Positions 25,526 to 32,885 of a DNA stretch of 42,042 nucleotides are shown in pieces; position 1 is the first letter of the stretch, and each line of letters begins with the position of its first letter. The notes under the pieces are model-generated. The model worked only from the letters and a program-made list of their open reading frames with translations, made no database searches and was not told where the DNA came from. A program made the translations under genes and the position numbers. The stretch is from Candidatus Zhuqueibacterota bacterium. GTDB lineage: Bacteria > Zhuqueibacterota > Zhuqueibacteria > Residuimicrobiales > Oceaniaggregativiventaceae. The stretch covers positions 1 to 42,042 of the forward strand of contig WJME01000133.1 in assembly GCA_014728115.1 (NCBI GenBank). Reading direction: 5' to 3'.

Positions 25526-26707
25526 TTAGAATGCGCCGGCTATTTTTTGAGCAAACTCTTGGCATAATTCAAGCTCACCCTGACCAGGTACCAATTTACA
25601 GGTAAATCCTTGTGCAGGGACTTTGAAATTGAGATCCTTTAAGCGTTGATCGATAAACGAGACAGCTTCACCGCTCCAACCCATAGAGCCGAAACTGGCT
25701 GCGATCTTGTTTTTTAATTCAAGGGTCGCAAAACTGCTCAGCAGGTCCCATACCGGTTTGACTGCATCATTATTGATTGTCGGAGAGCCGATGAATAATG
25801 CATCGGCGGCCTCTATGCGATCCAGATGTTCATTGATGTTGATTTCAGTGATATCAAAATAAGAGACTTGAAACCCATCATTTCTTAAAGTATCGCAAAT
25901 CGTTTTTGCCAAAATAGCAGTATTGCCATGCGCAGTGGCATAATAGATCAGAATTTTTTTAGGATCATTAGGGGGCAACTCTTGAGACCAAATTTGGTAG
26001 GCATCGATATAGCGGTTCAACCTGTCTTGGAGTACAGGCCCGTGTGAGGGCGCAATTTTGGAAATCTTTAATCCGTCTATCTTTTGCAACATTTTGCGTA
26101 TATGTTTCCGGTAGGGTCTGAAAATTATTTTAAAGTAATACTCGAAATCAGGCCAGTAATTTCTCTCTATTGCTTCATCTACCATATGACTATCACAAAA
26201 ATGATTGGCAAAGACATCGCACGAAAAAAGGATTTCATCTTTTTCAGAAAAGGTCATCATGGTATCGGGCCAATGGAGAAAAGGTGACATGATAAAGGTC
26301 AAGGTTCTGGACCCGAGATCGAGGGTGTCCCCTTGTTTAACGGTCAAAATATCGAGTTCGCGGTTGGTAATATTTTCGACATATTTCCTGGCGACTTGTG
26401 CACAAACGACCTTGGCATTGGGGGCGTGTTCGAGCAACTCGACCAGGCTTCCCGAGTGGTCGGGTTCATTATGTTGGATGATGATATAATCGAGATCTTT
26501 GAGGTCGATATGTTCTTGAATATTTTCAAAAAAAGTCGATTTGAACTTGTTTTTAACAGTATCGATGACGGCATTTTTTTCATCTTTAATCAGATAGCTG
26601 TTATAAGTGGTGCCATTTTTAGTATGCATCAATATATCAAAAGTACGCAAATCGGGATGCAATGCACCCACCCAGTGAATATTCTCTGTAATTTCAAATG
26701 GCTTCAT
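25526..26707 (-). CDS. A-type flavodiiron protein (O2/NO reductase)
   Basis: Reduces O2 to water or NO to N2O, protecting anaerobes. The 393-residue product has a metallo-beta-lactamase-like N-domain with the full diiron ligand set: His79, Glu81, Asp83 and His84 in HNEPDH, His145 in SPFLHWPD, Asp164 in FSCDVF and His222 in APSHGP, then a flavodoxin domain from about 252 with the FMN loop ATAHGNTA. No C-terminal rubredoxin or flavin reductase domain is fused. The start is the ATG at 26707 with GGAGG 4 nt upstream; the frame is open for 32 more codons. It lies downstream of the Fe-S assembly genes, separated by a terminator. Confidence 0.95.
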   Translation of the reverse strand: MKPFEITENIHWVGALHPDLRTFDILMHTKNGTTYNSYLIKDEKNAVIDTVKNKFKSTFFENIQEHIDLKDLDYIIIQHNEPDHSGSLVELLEHAPNAKVVCAQVARKYVENITNRELDILTVKQGDTLDLGSRTLTFIMSPFLHWPDTMMTFSEKDEILFSCDVFANHFCDSHMVDEAIERNYWPDFEYYFKIIFRPYRKHIRKMLQKIDGLKISKIAPSHGPVLQDRLNRYIDAYQIWSQELPPNDPKKILIYYATAHGNTAILAKTICDTLRNDGFQVSYFDITEININEHLDRIEAADALFIGSPTINNDAVKPVWDLLSSFATLELKNKIAASFGSMGWSGEAVSFIDQRLKDLNFKVPAQGFTCKLVPGQGELELCQEFAQKIAGAF

Positions 26708-26763
26708 AAATCCTCCATTTAGCAAAAACATGTTCTTTATGAACGTCGAATCCTTTGCAAAAA

Positions 26764-26791
26764 AAAGCAGCGATCTAGTTTTCGCTGCTTT
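26764..26791 (-). terminator. Terminator overlapping the end of the 76-residue gene
   Basis: A 10-bp perfect stem (AAAGCAGCGA with TCGCTGCTTT) with an 8-nt loop, followed by more T on the minus strand. The 5' arm is coding sequence of the preceding gene and the stop codon lies in the loop. Confidence 0.85.
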
Positions 26792-27005
26792 GGGGTTCGG
26801 CAATCTTTTCGATGGTTATGCGAAAGCCTTTTATTTCTACCGGTTCCACCCTGCAACAACGATCGGTTTTTTCCAGTCCGGCGATTCGCTCTTCCCTGGA
26901 TAAACATTCTTCCAGCGCTTCTTCAGGAGAACGGGCAACTCTTAATTTCCAGCAGGGGCGGTCTCCCAGATAGTAAACCCGATAAAGTTTATATTCCTGG
27001 TTCAT
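26775..27005 (-). CDS. Small Cys-containing protein after iscU, unknown function
   Basis: A 76-residue protein I do not recognise. It begins with aromatic/basic residues (YKLYRVYYLGDRPCWKLRVA), has a Glu-rich middle, and contains four cysteines: one in RPCW, one in EECLS and an adjacent pair in DRCCRVE. It starts 11 nt after the iscU stop with a good AGGAGG-type site and is closed by its own terminator, so it is a real gene and the last of the iscS-iscU transcript. The position and cysteines hint at a link with Fe-S cluster assembly, but this is context only. Confidence 0.65.
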   Translation of the reverse strand: MNQEYKLYRVYYLGDRPCWKLRVARSPEEALEECLSREERIAGLEKTDRCCRVEPVEIKGFRITIEKIAEPQSSEN

Positions 27006-27016
27006 TTTATCCTCCT

Positions 27017-27409
27017 TTAAGAGCCGGACTCGTGCTTTTTTTGGTAATCATCCACAGCAGCTTTAAACGCATCTTCAGCCAGCACCGAACAATGCATTTT
27101 TACCTTTGGCAGCCCTCCCAATTCTTCAGCCACGGACTTGTTGGTGATTTGCAGGGCTTCTTCGATGGTCTTGCCTTTAACCATTTCAGTCATCATAGAG
27201 CTGGTGGCTATGGCAGCTCCGCATCCAAATGTTTTAAACTTTACATCCGTGATAATCCCTTTCACGACTTTGATAGACAATTTCATCACGTCACCACAGG
27301 TAGGATTCCCTACGATACCAATCCCATCGGCATCAGAGATCACCCCCACATTGCGCGGGTTTTCGTAATGATCCATCACTCGCTCAGAATATTCCATGGA
27401 AAGACTCAT
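27017..27409 (-). CDS. iscU: Fe-S cluster scaffold protein IscU/NifU-N
   Basis: Scaffold on which IscS-derived sulfur and iron form [2Fe-2S] or [4Fe-4S] clusters. The 130-residue protein has the three conserved cysteines: Cys38 in NPTCGD (with Asp40), Cys63 in FGCGAA and Cys107 in MHCSVL. It lacks the C-terminal Nfu domain of full NifU. The start is the ATG at 27409, supported by GAGG 6 nt upstream; the longer frame adds 26 unlike residues. It sits 102 nt after iscS. Confidence 0.95.
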   Translation of the reverse strand: MSLSMEYSERVMDHYENPRNVGVISDADGIGIVGNPTCGDVMKLSIKVVKGIITDVKFKTFGCGAAIATSSMMTEMVKGKTIEEALQITNKSVAEELGGLPKVKMHCSVLAEDAFKAAVDDYQKKHESGS

Positions 27410-27511
27410 ATTCAACCTCAGTGCTTCTAAAAAGACCGAGTTGTCGTCACCTACGGTGAGAACAACCCTTTGGATAACTTGATTCAAATTTGGTGCTGAT
27501 TCGATCAGAAC

Positions 27512-28720
27512 CTAATGGTGATGATCTGACCACTGAAAAGAATCGATATCGATACCTTCTTTGGCCATATCATATAATGGCGACATTTCCCGTAATCTCG
27601 TGACTTGTTTTTCAAGGGTTTGTATTAATAGGTCGATATGCTCCTCTGTATTGCTTTTCCCCAGACCGAATCGAATGGAACAATGTGCCAATGAATCCGG
27701 GACGCCGATTTCTTTGAGCACATAGGAAGATTGCAAAGAGGCACTTGTGCAAGCAGAGCCTGAAGAGAGAGCAAAGGGTTTGCAGGCCAAAATCAACGAT
27801 TCTCCTTCAACAAAGGCAAAGCTAAAATTGACATTATTAGCCAGTCGGTCAGTGGGATGACCATTGAGTTGGACAAAATCGAGACGATTCTGTATACCCG
27901 CAATCAACTTTTCTCGCAAGGCAGTCAGACGAGGCACCTCGGTGAGCAAATCCTGCCTGGCGATTTCAGCTGCAGCACCAAATCCGACGACCCCTGGAAC
28001 ATTAAGCGTGCCGGATCGCATTCCTCTTTCATGCCCGCCGCCATGAATCAAGGGATAAAGACGAATGCCCTGTTTGACATAAAGAGCACCCACGCCTTTA
28101 GGACCGTACATTTTGTGAGCGGAAAGGCTCAAAAGATCAATGTTATCACGGGATACGTTGAGATCGAGTTTTCCGCACGCTTGTGCCGCATCGGTATGGA
28201 ACAACAAATCATGTTTTTTGGCGATGCGAGCAATATCAGCGACAGGCTGTATCGTGCCGATCTCGCTATTTGCGATTTGTATGGAAATGAGGACGGTTTG
28301 GGGCGTGATTTTTTGTTCAAGATCAACCAGGTCGGTTTTTCCGCTGGAATCGATTTTGCAATAATCCACCCCATACCCTTCTTTTTCCAAAGCCTTGCAC
28401 GTATCCAGAATCGCCTTGTGTTCCGTCGCGATCGTGATCAGGCGAGAACCCGGTTTTGATTTTTTTATCACGCCCTTTAATGCGAGGTTATTGGACTCGG
28501 TTGCGCCGCTGGTAAAAAGTATTTCATCGCTTTGTTCTGCACCAACCAGTTTAGCAATCTGTTGCCGGGCATGATGTACGGCCCGGTTTGCAGTATGTCC
28601 ATATTCGTGAGTGGTACTGGAGGGATTACCAAAATGTTGATTGAAAAAAGGAAGCATAGTCTCGAGGACCACTGGATCAACGGGTGTGGTGGCATGATGA
28701 TCCATATATATCGTATTCAT
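27512..28720 (-). CDS. iscS: Cysteine desulfurase IscS/NifS
   Basis: PLP enzyme that mobilises sulfur from cysteine as a persulfide. The 402-residue product has YMDHHATTPVDP at the N-terminus, the PLP Lys203 in SAHKMYGPKGVG, the His-containing ATEHKAIL, GGGHERGMRSGT, and the catalytic Cys324 in SSGSACTSAS. The short loop around the cysteine is the group I (IscS/NifS) type. TAGGAG precedes the ATG. No IscR, HscA/HscB or ferredoxin gene is present, so this is a minimal Isc set. Confidence 0.96.
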   Translation of the reverse strand: MNTIYMDHHATTPVDPVVLETMLPFFNQHFGNPSSTTHEYGHTANRAVHHARQQIAKLVGAEQSDEILFTSGATESNNLALKGVIKKSKPGSRLITIATEHKAILDTCKALEKEGYGVDYCKIDSSGKTDLVDLEQKITPQTVLISIQIANSEIGTIQPVADIARIAKKHDLLFHTDAAQACGKLDLNVSRDNIDLLSLSAHKMYGPKGVGALYVKQGIRLYPLIHGGGHERGMRSGTLNVPGVVGFGAAAEIARQDLLTEVPRLTALREKLIAGIQNRLDFVQLNGHPTDRLANNVNFSFAFVEGESLILACKPFALSSGSACTSASLQSSYVLKEIGVPDSLAHCSIRFGLGKSNTEEHIDLLIQTLEKQVTRLREMSPLYDMAKEGIDIDSFQWSDHHH

Positions 28721-28738
28721 AAATTTTTGCTCCTACAT

Positions 28739-28768
28739 AAAATAGGCCCGCACAACGTGCGAGCCTAA
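28739..28768 (-). terminator. Terminator between the ferritin-like gene and iscS
   Basis: An 11-bp stem with one G-U pair (TAGGCTCGCAC with GTGCGGGCCTA, 3-nt loop) is followed by TTTTA on the minus strand. The short T-tract may allow read-through into iscS, for which no separate promoter is obvious. Confidence 0.7.
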
Positions 28769-28788
28769 ATCGGAAAAACAAAAACAGA

Positions 28789-29316
28789 TTACCAGGACTT
28801 TGCATTCTCTGCAGTCGATGAAGATACATCATCATACATATTGGAATCATCTTCCTGATCCGCTTTATCGAGAGCCAGGGGTTCGACAAACGATGATTCG
28901 AGCAAAGCCAGATTTTGTTCCGCGCGTTGGGCAAGATCCCGAAAAATAGAACGGATTTCTGATTCATAGATTCGACGGGAGAGTGTCAGATAGAATGTTC
29001 TCGCTTCGCTTTCATTTTTCTTTGCCATACGTACAGAATCATTGGGCTCATCAGGACATTTGACAAGCGTGTTGAGTTTGTGCTTTCTTCCCAAATTCAG
29101 ATACAGAATCTTTTTTCCTGAAACCCTTGCATAAGCTTTGATGAGCTCGGCTTGGTGAGTCTGGTGTTTTTCGGCCATACGAGTCAATATCGTTTTTGCG
29201 TCGTCATCGATGACAAGAGTGGATGCCTTTTCATAGTAGCGACCCATATCTTTACTTATTTGAATTGCAATTTTCAAGCCGTCATCTGTATCTATGGCGG
29301 TCAATTTATGAGTCAT
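28789..29316 (-). CDS. Ferritin-like protein with degenerate metal ligands
   Basis: A 175-residue helical protein laid out like a rubrerythrin/COG1633 four-helix domain: helix 1 (12-34, MGRYYEKAS), helix 2 (38-64, MAEKHQTHQAEL), helix 3 (95-117, NESEARTFYL) and helix 4 (119-140, LAQRAEQNLALLE), then an acidic Ser-rich tail. The usual ExxH of helix 2 reads HxxH (His51, His54) and that of helix 4 reads AxxN, so a standard diiron site is unlikely. It has its own promoter (29419-29447), a strong AAGGAGG site and a terminator. Placed next to iscS, it may serve iron or redox homeostasis, but activity is doubtful. Confidence 0.65.
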   Translation of the reverse strand: MTHKLTAIDTDDGLKIAIQISKDMGRYYEKASTLVIDDDAKTILTRMAEKHQTHQAELIKAYARVSGKKILYLNLGRKHKLNTLVKCPDEPNDSVRMAKKNESEARTFYLTLSRRIYESEIRSIFRDLAQRAEQNLALLESSFVEPLALDKADQEDDSNMYDDVSSSTAENAKSW

Positions 29317-29418
29317 GACTTTAACCTCCTTACCCTGCTCTAATGCCCATATGAAACAGGGGTTTTATGATGAAAATAATAACCAAAGGTACCAAAAAGC
29401 AAAATCGGGGCGATTAGC

Positions 29419-29447
29419 AATATAGTAAAAAATATGATACAAATCAA
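29419..29447 (-). promoter_or_regulatory. Predicted promoter of the ferritin-like gene
   Basis: TTGATT (29442-29447), 17 nt, TATATT (29419-29424) on the minus strand. The implied 5' UTR is about 95 nt and contains a possible CCCTG/CAGGG stem just before the Shine-Dalgarno. Confidence 0.6.
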
Positions 29448-29476
29448 GTATTTTTTACTAAACTTCAATATAACTA

Positions 29477-30802
29477 TCAAGTTAACGCTTTTTCGGTCAA
29501 AGTGTTCCCGGAATCCAGAGTCTCTTTTTCGGATTGGAGTTCTGCGAGAACATAAGGTCCTTTGGGTATAACGGCAATTGTGGCCTTTTCACCATATTCG
29601 GCCATAGCAACGTCAAGAGCCTTTTCGACACTCTCGGCCCAATCGATGTTTAGTTTATTTTTTTGCTCGGTGGATAACCCATCTGAAACCGTAACGATCT
29701 TGGCATGTTTACGTGCTGCTGCATATTTTTGCACCTGCCATTGATCTAACAGAAATTCATCGCGTTGGAACAGTTCATCCAAATACTGATCAGCGGATTT
29801 GAAATTTTCCATCTGTTCAGTGAATTCAGCGCTGCCGACGCCTTCGGAACACTCGCTCGCAATGATAATGGTGCCGCCGGGCTTTATAATCGATTTGGCA
29901 GCGGTCATCCCTTTCACTGCCTGATACCAGGTTTTGTCAAGAGGGTATCCGGCAGCAGATGTAATCACGATATCGACAGGATCGGTCACGGAAGAACGAA
30001 CGACATTTCGCACAAATTCAACTCCAGCGAGATGTGAACGATCCAGATCGCCGGAAAAGATTCCGATAATCTCTTTATCCTCATTCAAGGCCACATTGAC
30101 ATTAAAATCCACACCAGCCATGCGGGCGATTTCCAGAGCCTCGTCATGAAAAGGATTATGCTCGACCATGCCTTCACGAGAATTGGGATGCGAGAGCAAT
30201 TCCGGACCATGCAATACCTGCATGGTCTTAAAATGGGCAATACCGGGCACCACCACTTTACGTCCACCTGAAAAACCGGCCATGAAATGAGGTTCAATGA
30301 AACCGGTGATCACACGAAAATCTGCTTCCAGAAACCGGCGATCCAAATAGACGGGTGTACCGCGGGAGGACTTGCCCAGATAACCATGAGAATTGATATC
30401 CTGGCCGAAATGGTTTTCAATCCGGTAATTACGAGCAATGTCTTCTCCGACCAGCTCTACGAGCTCTTTTTTAATATTCGGTCGATGTAACCCTGTGGCG
30501 ATAAGAATAAGGATATTCTCTCTTGCAATCCCTGCAGCGAGCAATGTACGTAATATAGGAGGGAGTAAATCGCGATTGGGTACAGGACGAGTAATATCGC
30601 AGATGACAATGCAGGCGCTTTTTTTTCTTTTTGCAGCATCAAATAATGACGGGCTGGCAATGGGTTGCAGCAAACTTTTGGTGATCGCGATCGGCGCATC
30701 GCTGACCGGTTCAAAGTCTCGCATTGAAAGAATTTTAATCAGGTTTTTTTCCGGGACTCTTGCTTTTAGACCCTTTTTGCCGTAGGCTAGTTTTACTTCC
30801 AT
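29477..30802 (-). CDS. LarA-type nickel-dependent lactate racemase homologue
   Basis: LarA racemises lactate (or a related 2-hydroxyacid) with a nickel-pincer nucleotide. The 441-residue protein keeps the residues known from Lactobacillus LarA: Asp69 and Arg72 in CDITRPVP, His106 in ATGLHRP, and His172 with Lys182, the covalent cofactor anchor, in PHFMAGFSGGRK. A further His is in EHNPFHDEA. The larB, larC and larE genes that build the cofactor are not in this window. Several LarA subfamilies use other substrates, so lactate is only the default. AAGGGG precedes the ATG. It follows the DUF4254 gene by 75 nt and probably shares its transcript. Confidence 0.88.
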   Translation of the reverse strand: MEVKLAYGKKGLKARVPEKNLIKILSMRDFEPVSDAPIAITKSLLQPIASPSLFDAAKRKKSACIVICDITRPVPNRDLLPPILRTLLAAGIARENILILIATGLHRPNIKKELVELVGEDIARNYRIENHFGQDINSHGYLGKSSRGTPVYLDRRFLEADFRVITGFIEPHFMAGFSGGRKVVVPGIAHFKTMQVLHGPELLSHPNSREGMVEHNPFHDEALEIARMAGVDFNVNVALNEDKEIIGIFSGDLDRSHLAGVEFVRNVVRSSVTDPVDIVITSAAGYPLDKTWYQAVKGMTAAKSIIKPGGTIIIASECSEGVGSAEFTEQMENFKSADQYLDELFQRDEFLLDQWQVQKYAAARKHAKIVTVSDGLSTEQKNKLNIDWAESVEKALDVAMAEYGEKATIAVIPKGPYVLAELQSEKETLDSGNTLTEKALT

Positions 30803-30877
30803 TAATTTCCCCTTAATGAATAGGTGTTCTTACGAGCCCCTTTTGTCCTTTCTTTTCTCCTTTATCTATTGCAACAA

Positions 30878-31501
30878 TCACCTGTTCTTGTATATTGCCG
30901 GATTCCACATCGGGTCATTATACATCTTGTACTGTCTATAGATTTTGTGCCGTTTTTTAGCCTGGCGCAAATCCAGTAACAGCTGATCCAGGGCTTTACC
31001 CAAATCCAATAATTGTTCTTTCAAGAGCTCTAATCTGTGAACTGCCTGTTCACGGTGCTGTTTTTCGACATCTTTACGCTCTATTTGCTCTCCCATATGA
31101 TAAATCTTTAGAGTAAGGATCGAGAGACGATCGATTATACTGCCCACAGTTTCTGAATTTATAGTGACTTGCTCTCCGGGAACGATCTCTGCGGTCTGGA
31201 ACACATTATCGAGCCAGATATCGATTTTTTCGATGGCATCGTTTCGCTGTTGATTATGACGATCAATGGACCGTTTGCTTTTCACAATGTGAGACTCGCT
31301 GACATCATCTCTTCGCGCTTCATCCTCGAGATGCCAGAGCTTAAAGTTATTATAATGAATCCATTGAAACATACCCTTTGGGGTGTAACGATCTTCGGGT
31401 TCGATAGGACCGGTTTCATGCCAGAGCGTAACCAAATCGAGAAACCACTCTATAATATTTTCACTTTTGAATGGCGATAGAATTTCACCTAGACTTTTCA
31501 C
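30878..31501 (-). CDS. DUF4254 family protein
   Basis: A 207-residue cytoplasmic, mostly helical protein with the DUF4254 pattern: NNFKLWHLEDEARRDD, then SKRSIDRHNQQRNDAIEKID, followed by a long helical C-terminus with Leu heptads (QAVHRLELLKEQLLDLG). The family occurs in Bacteroidetes and relatives, often near LPS or glycosyltransferase genes, and has no known activity. The start is GTG at 31501 with GGAGG 4 nt upstream; the upstream TTG at 31537 coincides with the predicted transcription start and so is unlikely. First gene of a pair with larA. Confidence 0.8.
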   Translation of the reverse strand: MKSLGEILSPFKSENIIEWFLDLVTLWHETGPIEPEDRYTPKGMFQWIHYNNFKLWHLEDEARRDDVSESHIVKSKRSIDRHNQQRNDAIEKIDIWLDNVFQTAEIVPGEQVTINSETVGSIIDRLSILTLKIYHMGEQIERKDVEKQHREQAVHRLELLKEQLLDLGKALDQLLLDLRQAKKRHKIYRQYKMYNDPMWNPAIYKNR

Positions 31502-31543
31502 ACGACCTCCAATTGTATCGCTATATTCATTTTTCAATGCATT

Positions 31544-31572
31544 AATTTAAGCAATTTCCTTTAATTTCTCAA
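31544..31572 (-). promoter_or_regulatory. Predicted promoter of the DUF4254-larA operon
   Basis: TTGAGA (31567-31572), 17 nt, TAAATT (31544-31549) on the minus strand. Transcription would start near 31537, leaving a leader of about 36 nt before the GTG at 31501. Confidence 0.55.
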
Positions 31573-31633
31573 GCAGATTTAGCCGTTATGCATTTACATC
31601 GATATTTTTTATCGCCCTTTACAAATAAAAGCT

Positions 31634-31668
31634 AAAAAAAGGGGTGATCCCTTTATTGAGATCACCCC
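31634..31668 (-). terminator. Terminator of the galactose operon
   Basis: A perfect 9-bp stem (GGGGTGATC with GATCACCCC, 10-nt loop) followed by seven T on the minus strand, about 58 nt after the galactokinase stop. Confidence 0.92.
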
Positions 31669-31725
31669 GATTAACGGTTTATAGTTCCTTTGCACAGGTT
31701 AGGATCATGGTACCTGATCGGAAGT

Positions 31726-32871
31726 TCAGCATTCTTTTGCACCGGCAGAAGGCACGGAAACGACAATTTGCGGATCGATTCCGGTTGTTGTTTGATAGGA
31801 TTCTTTGATTGCCGCGACAAAATCTCGTTCAAATTCTTCAAGCACAAGATTAACCGTACTGCCACCGAATCCCCCTCCGGTCATTCTGGCGCCGAGACAA
31901 CCGTCCAGAGTTCGGGCAATATCGACCATCAGATCCAATTCTTTGCAACTTACTTTATAGTCGTCTCTCAAACTGTCGTGGGAGGCGTTCATGAATTGTC
32001 CAAATGTCTTTAAATCATGTTGTTGTAGTGCCTGTATAGAATCTAAAACCCGTTGATCTTCGGTCACGACATGGCGACATCTCTTCTTTACCGGATCATC
32101 CAGTAAATGTTCGGCTTTATAGAATTGTTCAGGTGAAACATCGCGTAATGCTTTGATATCCGGATACATGGATTTCATCAACTCTACACCGTTTTCGCAT
32201 TCTTTGCGTCGGGTATTATATTCCGAAGCACCTAATTCATGTTTTACCATGGTATTGCAAATGATGATTCGAATCTGATCAGCAGGCAAGGGCACCAGTT
32301 GATAATCAAGGGTTCGACAATCCAAAAACAAGGCATGATTTTCCTTGCCATGTATAGAGATGAACTGATCCATGACCCCGCAGTTCATGCCAACAAACTG
32401 GTTTTCTGCTTTTTGTCCCCATTTGGCCCATGTTTTGGAATCCACTTGCAAGCCAATAGTGCTGGCCAGGGCCAGGCCGGAAGAAATTTCAATAGCAGCA
32501 GAAGAGCTGAGTCCGGCGCCCAGAGGGACATTGCTTGAGATCAACATGTTGGCGCCGATAAGAGGATAGCCTGCTTGTTCGATGACCCATGCCATGCCCG
32601 CGACATAATCGCTCCAGTCCTTTCGTGGCTCGAGTTCATTCAGAGACCGTTCGATTTTATCATCGATTCGCAGGGATTGAACGACCAGTTTTCGATCATT
32701 TCGTGGGGAAATGGCAACACAGGTTTTTTCTGCCAGTGCCATGGGAAAAACATAGCCATCATTATAATCGGTATGTTCGCCGATAAGGTTAACCCGACCG
32801 GGGGCACAAAAAATACGAGGTTCTGAGTCGAATAAATTGACAAATGTCTTTTTTAAGGATCGGCACGGCAT
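31726..32871 (-). CDS. galK: Galactokinase
   Basis: Phosphorylates galactose at C1 as the first Leloir step. The 381-residue GHMP kinase has the galactokinase signature GRVNLIGEHTDYNDGYVFP near the N-terminus, the ATP loop PLGAGLSSSAAIE, the catalytic region NQFVGMNCGVMDQF, and the C-terminal GARMTGGGFGGSTVNL. The start is the ATG at 32871, with TGGAG about 7 nt upstream; the open frame continues into the transporter gene. It follows the symporter by 14 nt. galT and galE are not nearby, so later steps must be encoded elsewhere. Confidence 0.96.
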   Translation of the reverse strand: MPCRSLKKTFVNLFDSEPRIFCAPGRVNLIGEHTDYNDGYVFPMALAEKTCVAISPRNDRKLVVQSLRIDDKIERSLNELEPRKDWSDYVAGMAWVIEQAGYPLIGANMLISSNVPLGAGLSSSAAIEISSGLALASTIGLQVDSKTWAKWGQKAENQFVGMNCGVMDQFISIHGKENHALFLDCRTLDYQLVPLPADQIRIIICNTMVKHELGASEYNTRRKECENGVELMKSMYPDIKALRDVSPEQFYKAEHLLDDPVKKRCRHVVTEDQRVLDSIQALQQHDLKTFGQFMNASHDSLRDDYKVSCKELDLMVDIARTLDGCLGARMTGGGFGGSTVNLVLEEFERDFVAAIKESYQTTTGIDPQIVVSVPSAGAKEC

Positions 32872-32885
32872 AAGAGGCTCCACGT

